A stretch of DNA of 60,342 nucleotides, taken from the NCBI GenBank assembly GCA_015521325.1, contig WAOK01000005.1, forward strand, positions 1-60,342. Direction: 5' to 3'. This document shows positions 24,721-33,813 of the stretch, in pieces. Each line of letters starts with the position of its first letter. Position 1 is the stretch's first letter. Both the position numbers and the translations under genes were made by a program. The DNA comes from Desulfurococcales archaeon (GTDB lineage: Archaea; Thermoproteota; Thermoprotei_A; Sulfolobales; NBVN01). The notes beneath the pieces are model-generated. The model made no database searches. It saw nothing but the letters and a program-made list of their open reading frames with translations, and was not told the origin of the DNA.

Positions 24721-26246
24721 GCCGCACCACCGACCCACGGAGCCTCCTTTCTGGCCCGGGACTCCATAAAGTAGAGGCCAGCAAGGGAGACGGCCAGGAT
24801 GAGGGCCGTTATGGACAGTATGATCGAGTACTGCACACCTATCACGACACCCGCCGGAGAGATGAAGTCCATGATCATGGGGAACACTAGGGAGAGTGAC
24901 GCAGCGAAGGCCTCGCCAGCAAGCATGTACTTCATCGCCGTACCTATGATCACCCTCTTCTCAGGCTTGGTCGAGCCCCAATGAGCGAGGAGGTACCTCG
25001 CTCCATAGCCGAGGGAGAGCGCGGCACCTATCGCTATTACCGCGAGGATAAGGGCACCGTAGTTGCTGACGAGCACAGACTCCAAGCCGCCCAGGAACAG
25101 CCAAAGCTTAGCTAGGAAACCTATTGTCGGAGGCACACCCATGAGCGACATAACAGCTAATAGTGCCAATACTGAGGCTTCGGGGAGTACCTTGCTTACC
25201 CAGCCAAGCCTCTCAAGGAGCCTGGTGCCGGCAACGACCTCCACGGTACCGGCGTCGAGGAAGAGCGTGGCTTTGTAGGCGGCGTGTGCAGCGATCAGGT
25301 AGTATGCTGCGTAAAGGAACCACCTACTCCCAAGTAGCTGGTAGGAGGCGAGGCTCATCACAATGAGGGAAGTGTAAACCATTGTGCTATACGCGAGCAA
25401 CCTCTTGATGTCAGCTTGGGCTAGGGCCTGCATCCCTGCATATATGACTGTCACTGCCGGTAAGATGAGCAACATGAAGACCATTGACGCAGTGTCCAGC
25501 GCTCCCATGCCCATAACAATGATGATGCCGAACACCCCCATCTTCACCATCAAACCACTCAGGAGGGCCGAGCCCGGAGCAGGTGCTATGGAGTGCGCCT
25601 CAGGTAACCAGAAGTGGAGAGGAACTATGGCTGACTTAGCCAGGAAGCCTAGGGTAGCCAGCACAGTTACTAAGGGAGTCGAGAGGATCGGCACATTCAA
25701 CACATTAATCGGCGTGGAGAACGCGTTGTCAAGGCCCGCAACAGCGAGCAGTGTCATGAGTGTCAGGTCAGCGGGTATCATGGACACGACGAGGTACCTG
25801 AGGCCAGCGACCCAGGACCTCCTCAGCCCCTCGGCCATGTACTCGTAGACAATTACTATGAACCCTATCATCTCAGCGAGTATCCAGAGCACGACGAACT
25901 CGAGGAGATACCTCGACGCGAAGACAAGTATCATTGAGACACCAAATGCGTCTATGAAGATGGAAAGGCTTGATGTGTTGAATTTTCTTGGCCCGTAACC
26001 TGTGACGTAGATCGAGGCCGCCATACTAATGAGTGACGCAACTATTAGGAAGAAAGGTGATTGGGGCAGGAGCACCAGCCCCAGCGGGTTATAACCGACG
26101 ATGTACGCGGCCGGGACGAAGAGGGCTATGGCGTAACCAACTATCTTGATGGCCGTCCCGGCACCATAGGATCTCATGCTTAGTATCGACCCGAGAAGCA
26201 CGACACCAGAAAAAACAGCTTCCCAGATATACCTAGTCGTATCCAT
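24717..26246 (-). CDS. Hydrogenase antiporter-like membrane subunit (MrpD/NuoN/MbhH type)
   Basis: The 509-aa protein has about 14 transmembrane helices. KSAIVPLHFWLPEAHSIAPAPGSALLSG carries the conserved Lys and His of the ion channel, and a charged residue pair follows in QADIKRLLAYSTM. It is separate from the MrpD-type subunit at 26849-28441, so the system has two such pumps. It should translocate ions in response to electron flow. Confidence 0.92.
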   Translation of the reverse strand: MDTTRYIWEAVFSGVVLLGSILSMRSYGAGTAIKIVGYAIALFVPAAYIVGYNPLGLVLLPQSPFFLIVASLISMAASIYVTGYGPRKFNTSSLSIFIDAFGVSMILVFASRYLLEFVVLWILAEMIGFIVIVYEYMAEGLRRSWVAGLRYLVVSMIPADLTLMTLLAVAGLDNAFSTPINVLNVPILSTPLVTVLATLGFLAKSAIVPLHFWLPEAHSIAPAPGSALLSGLMVKMGVFGIIIVMGMGALDTASMVFMLLILPAVTVIYAGMQALAQADIKRLLAYSTMVYTSLIVMSLASYQLLGSRWFLYAAYYLIAAHAAYKATLFLDAGTVEVVAGTRLLERLGWVSKVLPEASVLALLAVMSLMGVPPTIGFLAKLWLFLGGLESVLVSNYGALILAVIAIGAALSLGYGARYLLAHWGSTKPEKRVIIGTAMKYMLAGEAFAASLSLVFPMIMDFISPAGVVIGVQYSIILSITALILAVSLAGLYFMESRARKEAPWVGGAA

Positions 26247-26261
26247 TAAGTGTCCCCCAGG

Positions 26262-26759
26262 TCAGCCCTGGGGAAGCCCCAGGAGATTGGCTAGGGCCCT
26301 CTTCTTCATCTCCTGCGCAAGCTCCTGCGGCGACCCGTACAGTATAGCCTCAGCAGGGCACATCGCCACGCAGCCAGGCATCGACGCGCCTCCCGCGATC
26401 AGGTCCCTGCAGAGGTCGCACTTCAGCGAGGTACCGTTCATTGGGTGCACCTCAGGCACGCCGAATGGGCAGGCGTAGAGGCACGCCATGCACCCGATGC
26501 ACTTCGACTCCTCAACGTACACAGCACCCTTCTCATCCCTCCTCATAGCGCCTGTGGGGCAGGCCTCAACACAGGGAGCCCTGTAGCAGTGGAGACACGA
26601 GATCGGCTTGAGGAGGCCTGACGTGACCTCGATTACCCTTATCCTCGGCAGGTTATCGTCATGTATGAACTTGCATACCTCCTCGCACGTGCCGCATCCC
26701 ATGCACCTCGCGTAATCTATGATCCTGGCGTAGGGGCCGTAATTACTCGGTGACGCCAA
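26262..26759 (-). CDS. Four-cluster ferredoxin subunit (HycB/CooF-like)
   Basis: The 165-aa protein has four cysteine-rich 4Fe-4S motifs: CMGCGTCEEVC, CLHCYRAPCVEAC, CIGCMACLYAC and CDLC with a later CVAMC. This is the HycB/HydN/CooF type of electron-transfer protein. It may pass electrons from a soluble donor such as ferredoxin, or from formate or CO oxidation, to the hydrogenase; no formate or CO dehydrogenase is in the window. It heads the hydrogenase run. The start is TTG 26759, with a promoter-like region and palindrome upstream. Confidence 0.9.
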   Translation of the reverse strand: MASPSNYGPYARIIDYARCMGCGTCEEVCKFIHDDNLPRIRVIEVTSGLLKPISCLHCYRAPCVEACPTGAMRRDEKGAVYVEESKCIGCMACLYACPFGVPEVHPMNGTSLKCDLCRDLIAGGASMPGCVAMCPAEAILYGSPQELAQEMKKRALANLLGLPQG

Positions 26760-26805
26760 CCATCACACCCCCTTCTTTATCCGTATTGTACTCGGGTGAT
26801 GAGGT

Positions 26806-26832
26806 TTTAAACATAATTTGTCCATGTTTAAA
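26806..26832. promoter_or_regulatory. Perfect 9-bp palindrome in the hydrogenase promoter
   Basis: TTTAAACAT (26806-26814) and ATGTTTAAA (26824-26832) are perfect inverted repeats separated by 9 nt. The arms contain TATA-like TTTAAA in both orientations. The left arm would place a minus-strand transcript start near 26780, about 20 nt before the hydrogenase gene start. This is the expected geometry for a dimeric regulator competing with TBP. The regulator is unknown. Confidence 0.55.
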
Positions 26833-26848
26833 GCGTTAGAATCAACCA

Positions 26849-28441
26849 TCACCCAATCACCCCGGATAATGCATTAACATACTCATTTACACTTCCAACA
26901 ACTGCCCCCGACACATGATCGAGGACTGCCTTAACCTCGGGGAACAGAACGCCGAGGGCGAGGGAGAGCACTATCAGCACAACAATGACGGCGCTCGGCA
27001 GCGCGGGGCCTAGCCTACTGCCCTCGCCACCGCCTGAGAGAGCGGCCCTAGCGAGCTTCACGTAACCCATGAGCGAGATAGCGGTAGACACCAGCAACAT
27101 CACCGCACCGAAGACAAGGCCGGAGTCGAGGAGGGAGATGAACACGAGTAGCTTGCTGAAGAACCCCATGAAGGGCGGTATCCCGAACAGCGTAAGCGCA
27201 CCAACGAGCACGCCCACGGCAGCGATTAGTGAGGGAGTCCTGCCAACGCCTGCGAGTTTCCCGAGGTCCCTCGACCCTGCAGTAGCTATTAGGACGCCGA
27301 AGGAGAGGAACAGCAGTGCCTCACCGACGACGTTGGTGAGGATATGGTATAGGCTGGCGGTGAGGGCAGCAGCGGCGGCAGTAGTTCCGAGCCCGGCCGC
27401 GGCTATCGCCATGTAGATTATGCCCACGTGTGATATGGTGCTATACGCCAGTACCCGCTTGACATCCCTCTGAACATTCATTAGGAGCGCACCAACCAGT
27501 GCAGAGCCGACGCCGAGGGCGAAGAGGACAGCGAATATCACTGTCCTGGCCCCGACCCTCTCGAGCACCGAGTCCGAGCCGAAGACTGTGAAGAGAAGCC
27601 TGATAACAGCGTAGATGCCGACAGCGTCAACCGCGGAGGCGAACGCCGCCGAGACAGGTGTCGGTGCCTCGGCGTTGGCGTCAGGTAACCAGAAGTGGTT
27701 CGGGAACAGCCCAGACTTGAACGTGAAGACCCAGAGCGACAGCGCTATCGCCACCGTAGAGGCTAGAGCAACCTCGCCATAGACCCCGCCGCTGAAGGCC
27801 TTAAAAGATTGGTTCACAAGCCCCCTAGCCTTTACTGCCACGTCGGCCATGTTAACGGTTCCGAAGGAGCCGTAAACGAAGACAACGGCTATGAAGTAGA
27901 GTGTGGTAGCGGCAGCGCCTACGAAGGCGTACCTAGCTGATGCGGCGACAGACCTCCTGCTCGACCTGAAGTAGGAGACGAGGCCGTAAGCAGAGACGGC
28001 GAGTACCTCGACCATGACGAAGAGGTTGAAGAGGTCACCGGTCATTACGCAGCCAAGGGACCCAGCCTCGAGTAATAAGAAGAGTGTGTAGTACCACGGC
28101 CCCGCCGAGAACTTCTTCATGTACCATGCACTATAGGTGACTGTTAGGAAGATCACTGCGGCTATGATAGAGACAAAGATCGCTGAGAGCCCATCAACCA
28201 CATAGACTACGCCCAGCGGCGGGGGCCACCCACCGAACCAGTACGACACCGGCCCCGAGAGAAGGATGTGCTTCGCTATCCCAATGATTAGTGTGAGTAC
28301 GGCGCCAGTGACGACCGACGCGTAGGCAGCCCAGAAGGACTTGCTCTTTATCACCAGTGAGAGCGGGGGTATGGCGAAGCCTGCAGCCGCCAAGATTAGC
28401 GGGGAAGCAACCGCTGCCTCAAGCCACCACGCATCCATCAC
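26849..28441 (-). CDS. mrpD: Mrp antiporter subunit MrpD
   Basis: The 530-aa protein has about 14 membrane segments of the NuoL/M/N family. Conserved features include KSGLFPNHFWLPDANAEAPTPVSAAF, with its Lys/His channel residues, and QRDVKRVLAYSTISHVG. It is the last gene of a seven-gene Mrp run. It is followed by a promoter-like gap, then the hydrogenase genes. It should form part of the Na+ (or K+)/H+ exchange module coupled to the hydrogenase. Confidence 0.93.
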   Translation of the reverse strand: MMDAWWLEAAVASPLILAAAGFAIPPLSLVIKSKSFWAAYASVVTGAVLTLIIGIAKHILLSGPVSYWFGGWPPPLGVVYVVDGLSAIFVSIIAAVIFLTVTYSAWYMKKFSAGPWYYTLFLLLEAGSLGCVMTGDLFNLFVMVEVLAVSAYGLVSYFRSSRRSVAASARYAFVGAAATTLYFIAVVFVYGSFGTVNMADVAVKARGLVNQSFKAFSGGVYGEVALASTVAIALSLWVFTFKSGLFPNHFWLPDANAEAPTPVSAAFASAVDAVGIYAVIRLLFTVFGSDSVLERVGARTVIFAVLFALGVGSALVGALLMNVQRDVKRVLAYSTISHVGIIYMAIAAAGLGTTAAAAALTASLYHILTNVVGEALLFLSFGVLIATAGSRDLGKLAGVGRTPSLIAAVGVLVGALTLFGIPPFMGFFSKLLVFISLLDSGLVFGAVMLLVSTAISLMGYVKLARAALSGGGEGSRLGPALPSAVIVVLIVLSLALGVLFPEVKAVLDHVSGAVVGSVNEYVNALSGVIG

Positions 28442-28941
28442 CCGAACACCTCCTTAGCGTAGGACTCGAACACCTCCGAGACCCTCTCCCTAACCTCCTC
28501 CGGCTCTACAACACGGGCATCTATCCAGTGTACGAGGAGCCACCCATCACCTACGTCAACAGTGACCGTGCCAGGCGTGTTAGTTATAGAGTTAGCTATG
28601 AGTGTGACCCCGAGTGCTGACTTAGCCTCCTTCACCGGGACCTTAACGAAGGCAGGCCTCATGGGGAGAAGCGGGTGATATATCCTCTTGACTAGGTCGG
28701 CATGTGCCCGCACCTCATCAATGAACGCGTACCTAATCCCGAACTGAACCAGTTTTAGGAAGCCCTTCGCACCCCTCAGGCCGCCATGCTTCCTGACGAG
28801 GGGGGTCGTCAGGGCTGAGACAAGTACAGACGTCAGGCCGCCGGTAACTACGTCGTATGCTGACACCGAGCCACTGAACACTATGTAGACCAGGAAGGAA
28901 AGGGCCCATATGGCTAGGTACGCGACGATCATGGCGCTCAC
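28438..28941 (-). CDS. mrpE: Mrp antiporter subunit MrpE
   Basis: The 167-aa protein has two N-terminal hydrophobic segments followed by a soluble region with the MrpE pattern VTLIANSITNTPGTVTVDVGDGWLLVHWID. MrpE is needed for assembly of the Mrp complex. It overlaps the genes on both sides by 4 bp. Confidence 0.9.
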   Translation of the reverse strand: MSAMIVAYLAIWALSFLVYIVFSGSVSAYDVVTGGLTSVLVSALTTPLVRKHGGLRGAKGFLKLVQFGIRYAFIDEVRAHADLVKRIYHPLLPMRPAFVKVPVKEAKSALGVTLIANSITNTPGTVTVDVGDGWLLVHWIDARVVEPEEVRERVSEVFESYAKEVFG

Positions 28942-29342
28942 CCACTCACCACCATCTCAACTGTTCCGTGGGTTCTGTGGTAGTGAAGGATTATCGACGC
29001 GAGGAAGATCGTGACGGCCAGACCTATCACCACGGCCGTCAAGACGAGTGCCTGTGGGAGCGGGTCAACGGATCTCTGCGCCAGCTCCTGCACGGCAGCG
29101 TATCCCCCACTTATGTTAGTGAGCACCGGGGGCACCGGGGATTCTTCGGGCGAGGGCCACGCCCTGTAACCGATCACTATTGCGAACGCGTTGGCGGTGT
29201 CTGAGAGTATGGTCATGGATATGAGCTTCTTCACTAGGTTAGGCTTCGAGAACACGCCGTAAAGCGCTATCGCCGTGTTGGCGAAGAGCGAGAACAGCAC
29301 TATCAGTGAGAGGCTGACCTCAAATTCGTTCATGATCCTCAC
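28938..29342 (-). CDS. mrpC: Mrp antiporter subunit MrpC (NuoK-like)
   Basis: The 134-aa protein has three membrane segments with the NuoK-like sequence SLIVLFSLFANTAIALYGVFSKPNLVKKLI and a third helix ending ALVLTAVVIGLAVTIFLASI. The conserved polar residues of the NuoK channel are only partly evident. It overlaps mrpB by 23 bp. Confidence 0.88.
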   Translation of the reverse strand: MRIMNEFEVSLSLIVLFSLFANTAIALYGVFSKPNLVKKLISMTILSDTANAFAIVIGYRAWPSPEESPVPPVLTNISGGYAAVQELAQRSVDPLPQALVLTAVVIGLAVTIFLASIILHYHRTHGTVEMVVSG

Positions 29343-30120
29343 CCCTCACTGCCTCCTCAACCACCTCATGCGGTGAGAGGAGGAGCATGATCGTTAAGGT
29401 GAGCCCAGCGGCCACGGCCAGCGACTCGAAGAGGTTATAGAAGAGTAGAGAGCCACTGGTTAAGGCGCCGCCTATATACGCGGGGTAGCTGAACTGGGAG
29501 AGTTCCTTCGCCTGGTTCTGGAACACGATGCCGCCAAGGATCGGGGGGATGAGCGCGACAGCGGCTATGCCGAGGAGGCCGGCCGACCTGAGCATAAGCG
29601 CTCTTTCCTTGCTGAGCCCGCTGACAAGGTACCCCAGAGAGAACGTAACGAGTATGACCAGCGCAACCACAGCGGCGGTTGCACCGCCTTGGAAACCACC
29701 TCCCGGGGTTAGGTGGCCGTGGAGGGCTATCGCGGCGGCTACGGCCAAGATCATCGGCGCCGTCACGGCGGCTGCTGACCTAGCGATTGCGCTGAGGCCT
29801 TCCCCGATCCTTGCGGAGGGCTTAATTCCGCGGAATAGCGTGACCGTACCTATTATGGCGCCGAAGAGCACGGCTGTTTCGAAGAATGTGTCAACACCCC
29901 TGAAGTCCCACACTATGGAGGTCACGGCCTCTGGAGACATGACTGTTAGTGTCCTATTCCACGGCGCGTAGGCTAGCGTGACGTAGGCCCTCGCCAGCGA
30001 GCGAAGGCCCTCCAGCGGCACCGACGCGCCTAGTGCACCGTAAGCAACGGCGAACGAGAGCGAGACCACGACCAGTGCTATGGATACCGCTATGAGGTAC
30101 CTACTCGCCACCCTCACCAC
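29320..30120 (-). CDS. mrpB: Mrp antiporter subunit MrpB (MbhE/F-like fusion)
   Basis: The 266-aa membrane protein ends with an MnhB-like domain (GHLTPGGGFQGGATAAVVALVILV, then SLLFYNLFESLAVAAGLTL). The N-terminal part has GVDTFFETAVLFGAIIGTVTLF, the end of a MrpA-type segment. So it looks like the MbhE+MbhF arrangement of Thermococcales in one chain. It overlaps the DUF4040 gene by 20 bp. Confidence 0.85.
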   Translation of the reverse strand: MVRVASRYLIAVSIALVVVSLSFAVAYGALGASVPLEGLRSLARAYVTLAYAPWNRTLTVMSPEAVTSIVWDFRGVDTFFETAVLFGAIIGTVTLFRGIKPSARIGEGLSAIARSAAAVTAPMILAVAAAIALHGHLTPGGGFQGGATAAVVALVILVTFSLGYLVSGLSKERALMLRSAGLLGIAAVALIPPILGGIVFQNQAKELSQFSYPAYIGGALTSGSLLFYNLFESLAVAAGLTLTIMLLLSPHEVVEEAVRGEDHERI

Positions 30121-30379
30121 CCTCGAACCTACCGACCCTCTTTATGAGGGCCAGCACGACCGCCGGGTAGATCCCGACGGCAACCGGCACGTAAACAAGC
30201 ACTATGTCCGGGGCCATGAGCACCAGGAATATTATGGCGTATGCCGTGCTCTGGAGCGCCGAGAAGATCAGGGCCCTAAGTAGGTCTCTATCGCTCACTG
30301 CTAAGTAAGTAGCTATAACGGATAGGACGGCTGAGAGCGCGGCCAGCCCTAAGGCAACGTTCACTGGCTCGATCAACAC
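30101..30379 (-). CDS. Mrp subunit with DUF4040 domain (MbhD-like)
   Basis: The 92-aa protein has two or three membrane helices with DLLRALIFSALQSTAYAIIFLVLMAPDIVLVYV, the pattern of the DUF4040/MrpB N-terminal segment, equivalent to MbhD or the C-terminal part of MrpA. It overlaps mrpG by 7 bp and mrpB by 20 bp, so it is likely made in step with them. Confidence 0.83.
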   Translation of the reverse strand: MLIEPVNVALGLAALSAVLSVIATYLAVSDRDLLRALIFSALQSTAYAIIFLVLMAPDIVLVYVPVAVGIYPAVVLALIKRVGRFEGGEGGE

Positions 30380-30747
30380 TCACCACCCTCCTTTCCAGCA
30401 TCATATGTACACGGTTCCTTGGGCGCCGTACCCGATCTGTAGGCGGCACGCGCCAGTACGTGAGTACCTGCGGGGGCGACTATCAGTATTATCAGTGCGG
30501 CGACGGCAGATGCCCCAGCCATGAACCAGCGGTACTCACCCAGGGCGGGCTCCGACGCCGCGTAGATCGATACACCGAGCATCGGGAGCACTGAGCCCCC
30601 AATGGCGCCGACGGTGGCGGCGTGGAGCCTGGTGAAGAAGTTGGGAAACCTAAGCATGCCTATCGAGCCTGTGAGGTCGTAGAACGCCCCCACAAGCACT
30701 ATGACCGCGCCCACAAATCTCCCGATGAGATAGGGATCAATCGCCAA
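30373..30747 (-). CDS. mrpG: Mrp antiporter subunit MrpG
   Basis: The 124-aa protein has about three membrane helices and the MrpG motif SIGMLRFPNFFTRLHAATVGAIGG. The C-terminal tail (PCTYDAGKEGGEC) is soluble. It overlaps mrpF by 11 bp, which supports a tightly coupled operon. Confidence 0.9.
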   Translation of the reverse strand: MAIDPYLIGRFVGAVIVLVGAFYDLTGSIGMLRFPNFFTRLHAATVGAIGGSVLPMLGVSIYAASEPALGEYRWFMAGASAVAALIILIVAPAGTHVLARAAYRSGTAPKEPCTYDAGKEGGEC

Positions 30748-31012
30748 GCTCCCTCCCCTCCAGGTACTTAGCTACGTAGAGATCTAGGGCATACACCCAG
30801 AGCGCCAGAACTATTGCTGATGGAACAAGTAACGGAGATCTGAGGAGAAGCCCTATCACCGCTATTAGGGCAGCGAGGTCGTAGGTCAGTGCGTCCACCG
30901 CGAGTATTCGGTCGGGTATCGTTGGCCCCTTAACAACCCTGATAGTATAGAGCGTCAGCGCGACTATGTAGATAATCACTGACGCCGCCACCAGGGTCTC
31001 CGGCGTCACCAT
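30737..31012 (-). CDS. mrpF: Mrp antiporter subunit MrpF
   Basis: The 91-aa protein has three membrane segments and the MrpF signature GPTIPDRILAVDALTYDLAALIAV with its conserved Asp residues. It is the first gene of the Mrp run; TTTTAATC about 30 nt upstream may be its promoter. The window has no full MrpA; its functions are spread over the DUF4040 and MrpB/D-like subunits as in Mbh. Confidence 0.9.
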   Translation of the reverse strand: MVTPETLVAASVIIYIVALTLYTIRVVKGPTIPDRILAVDALTYDLAALIAVIGLLLRSPLLVPSAIVLALWVYALDLYVAKYLEGRELGD

Positions 31013-31059
31013 CTAAGTACCCATGAATCTTTAGTGGTGAGATTAAAAGTTAGGTCTCC

Positions 31060-33057
31060 TCAAGCGGCCCAGTAGGTGACTGAGTCGAGCACGTCCGGGG
31101 TTATGACCTCGGCCTGCTTACCCCTCCAGTGCTTGTCCTTCCTTATCACGTTGATGACGCCGCTCTTCAGCGCCTCGATCGCCGCTGGTTCGCCATGGTT
31201 CAGTATTATCCTCCTGGGCTTCGGGTAGATCAGGCGCACGAAGTTGAGGAGCTCCCTCCTGTCGGAATGGCCTGAGAAACCCTCTATGGAGTGCACCTCC
31301 ATCTCGATCTTGAGGGGCTCGACCCTGTCGCCCCGCGGTATGTTTATGACGGGCTTAGTCCCTGCACTCCTAGCCCTCGTCGCGGCATCCAGCACCTTCC
31401 TCCCCAGGGTACCCTCGACCTGGTAGTTCACGAATATGAGGGTGTTCTTCGGGTCGTTCGAGAGCAGGTAGAAATACTCAACGGCGGGTCCGCCAGTGAG
31501 CATGCCGGATGTTGCCATTATTATGACCGGCTCCGTAGTGTCTATCGCCTCCTCCCTCGTCGACCTGCTGTCGACTATCCTTATGGAGGGGTGCATGAAC
31601 GGGTTCTCGCCCCTATATATCATCTCTCTCACCTCCCTCGAGAGGTACTCGGGATAAGCGGTGTGTATTGCCGTTACCTCATTGATCATGCCCTCAACAT
31701 AGACGGGCACCTCAGGTAGCTCGCCCGACCTCATGTAGTGGACGAGTATCAGCATGACCTCCTGCGCCCTGCCTACCGCGAGGGTCGGGATCAGAACCTT
31801 GCCCCCGCGCTCTATGGTCTTCTTGATGAGTTCGATGAAGCGTCTCTCCTCTTCCTCCCTGTTATTTACTTCTTTGTTCCCATAGGTTGACTCCATGATT
31901 AGTGTATCGACTCTCGGGAACCTGAACTCGGCCCTGTTGAGTAGTCTGGTTGTCCCGAATTTGAAGTCACCCGTGTAGACGATGTTGTGCATCCCGTCAC
32001 CGATGTGGAGGTGCGCCATGGCGGAGCCGAGTATGTGGCCCGCCTCATAGAATGTGAGCCTGATGTCCGAGGTTATGTCTGTTGTGACGTGATACCTGAG
32101 CGGGATCGTGTGGAGAAGCGCCTTACGTATGTGGTAGTAGTCGTAGGGAAATGGCTTCCCCTCTCTCTCAGCAATCTGGAGTAGGTCTATCTGAAGGAGA
32201 ACCATCAGATCTCTTGTGGCTTGAGTAGCGTAGACGGGGCCATCGAACCCATACTTGAAGAGGTAGGGTATGAGCCCGCAGTGGTCTAGGTGAGCATGAG
32301 TCACGACAACAGCATCCAGCTCATCAGGTCTTACCCCTATCACGTCGAGTCTAGGGACGGCCTTGGAGGGGGTGGGGGCCCCTGCATTGAACCCGAAGTC
32401 CAGGAGTACTTTCGACTCGGCAGTCTCAACGAGTATGGCGGATCTTCCCACTTCCTTGAATCCTCCTAGGGCGGTGATTCTAACGAAGTCATCTCTAAAG
32501 AGGACTACCCTATGTATTCTTTCACCGACTCTGCGAAGGAACTTCTTTCTGTACTCGGACTTGCTGATTAAGTACCTAAGCTCCCCCTCAAGTATCTCCG
32601 ACCTTAGAGGGGGCTTCCTCACGACGACCGGTCGCCAGCCCGTCTCCCTGAATATGTACTTGTAGAGGGCCCTATCATCAGTGAGGAATATCGAGGGCTG
32701 GGATGTCTTGATGACTACCTCCCCGAGGACTTCATCGAAGACCAAATCTTCTTCGGGATTCCCTATAGCCTTAGGCGCGCTTTGGAGGAGTATCTCAGCT
32801 ATCCTCTTCCTTGCCTCGGTTATGGGGAGCCTGTAGTCCTCGTCTATCCTCAGCACTATTCTTTTCTTGATTGTCTTCGCCAACCTCCTGATGATGTCAT
32901 CGGAGGTGACAGCGAAGTCCCTATCTTTGACGTAGACAGCTATTTCCGGGCCCTCGAACTCGATCTTTGTTATGACGCTAGAGGGCAGGTTCTCGTAGAT
33001 AGCCTTGAGTATCATTAGACGCACGGGGTCATGCATGATAGCCGCTCTCGCCAACAC
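31060..33057 (-). CDS. aCPSF1/FttA, KH-beta-CASP ribonuclease and transcription termination factor
   Basis: The 665-aa protein has N-terminal KH domains (about 1-140), a metallo-beta-lactamase core with THAHLDHCG (near 254-262), TGDFKFG and ESTYG motifs, a beta-CASP insert and the C-terminal GFSGHSD. It cuts nascent RNA and ends transcription in archaea. The gene order with proteasome beta is conserved. The GTG 33057, TTG 33054 and ATG 33036 starts are possible; GGTGAG upstream fits the first two. Confidence 0.93.
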   Translation of the reverse strand: MLARAAIMHDPVRLMILKAIYENLPSSVITKIEFEGPEIAVYVKDRDFAVTSDDIIRRLAKTIKKRIVLRIDEDYRLPITEARKRIAEILLQSAPKAIGNPEEDLVFDEVLGEVVIKTSQPSIFLTDDRALYKYIFRETGWRPVVVRKPPLRSEILEGELRYLISKSEYRKKFLRRVGERIHRVVLFRDDFVRITALGGFKEVGRSAILVETAESKVLLDFGFNAGAPTPSKAVPRLDVIGVRPDELDAVVVTHAHLDHCGLIPYLFKYGFDGPVYATQATRDLMVLLQIDLLQIAEREGKPFPYDYYHIRKALLHTIPLRYHVTTDITSDIRLTFYEAGHILGSAMAHLHIGDGMHNIVYTGDFKFGTTRLLNRAEFRFPRVDTLIMESTYGNKEVNNREEEERRFIELIKKTIERGGKVLIPTLAVGRAQEVMLILVHYMRSGELPEVPVYVEGMINEVTAIHTAYPEYLSREVREMIYRGENPFMHPSIRIVDSRSTREEAIDTTEPVIIMATSGMLTGGPAVEYFYLLSNDPKNTLIFVNYQVEGTLGRKVLDAATRARSAGTKPVINIPRGDRVEPLKIEMEVHSIEGFSGHSDRRELLNFVRLIYPKPRRIILNHGEPAAIEALKSGVINVIRKDKHWRGKQAEVITPDVLDSVTYWAA

Positions 33058-33111
33058 TACTCACCTTCTAGGACAGTTACCGAAGTATGTGCATGGGAAA
33101 CAAGTCTGGGC

Positions 33112-33723
33112 TCACAAGCTCAAGCGCAGGGCGGGTCTCGTCTCTATAGTAACGCCTTCAGCGGTAATAACGGCTATATCTACTGCCTCGCCGCTGAACG
33201 CGTCCCTAGCTATGGATGCTGACACTGCCCGCTGGAGGAGTTCCTTAGCTTCCTCGATGCTCATGTCCGGCCTATATCCCTGCTCCAGCACCGCTATGGC
33301 CATATACGATCCTGAGCCCGTCACAGCATACTTCTCCTCGATGTGGTCGCCGAACCACTCAACCTGGTAAAGATGCGGCCCCGTCTCGTCCACGCCGCCC
33401 ACGAGCATCTGCACTATGAACGGGTAGTATTTGTATGCATTCAAGAGAAGCCCTAAGTAGGAGGCTAGGGCCTTTACGCTTATCGGGACGCCGTGACTTA
33501 TCCTGTACTGCTTAGCTACATTCCTGAGGAGAGACGCGAGCATCTGATTGTCGGCGACCAGGCCTGCCGTGGTTACAGCTATGTGGTCGTCGACGACCAA
33601 GATCTTCCTTACTTTCTTATGGGCTATGTATGCCCCGGCCGTGGCTCTCTTGTCAGCGGCCAGCACTACAGCGTCCTTCAGTACCACACCCGCTGTTGTT
33701 GTTCCTGTGGTTAGTGCCTTCAT
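33112..33723 (-). CDS. psmB: Proteasome beta subunit
   Basis: The N-terminal nucleophile protease has a short propeptide, MKALTTG, before catalytic Thr (TTTAGVV). KDAVVLAADKRAT carries the conserved Asp and Lys33-equivalent, so it should be active. It forms the inner rings of the 20S proteasome; the alpha subunit is not in the window. ATG 33723 is preferred to GTG 33732 by the GGTG upstream. The divergent TATA-like box is shared with egsA. Confidence 0.92.
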   Translation of the reverse strand: MKALTTGTTTAGVVLKDAVVLAADKRATAGAYIAHKKVRKILVVDDHIAVTTAGLVADNQMLASLLRNVAKQYRISHGVPISVKALASYLGLLLNAYKYYPFIVQMLVGGVDETGPHLYQVEWFGDHIEEKYAVTGSGSYMAIAVLEQGYRPDMSIEEAKELLQRAVSASIARDAFSGEAVDIAVITAEGVTIETRPALRLSL

Positions 33724-33772
33724 GGATCTCACACCCAGAACATCCTAATGCCGTGTAAGAATCCGTGAACCC

Positions 33773-33780
33773 TTATTAAA
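33773..33780. promoter_or_regulatory. Shared TATA-like core between psmB and egsA
   Basis: TTATTAAA at 33773-33780 is the only A/T-rich core in the 90-bp divergent gap. In plus orientation it would start transcription near 33801 before egsA (ATG 33814). In minus orientation it would start near 33750 before psmB. A single core serving both directions is inferred. Confidence 0.5.
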
Positions 33781-33813
33781 GATGTTCCGACACGCATAAC
33801 CAGGCGCGAGGTC

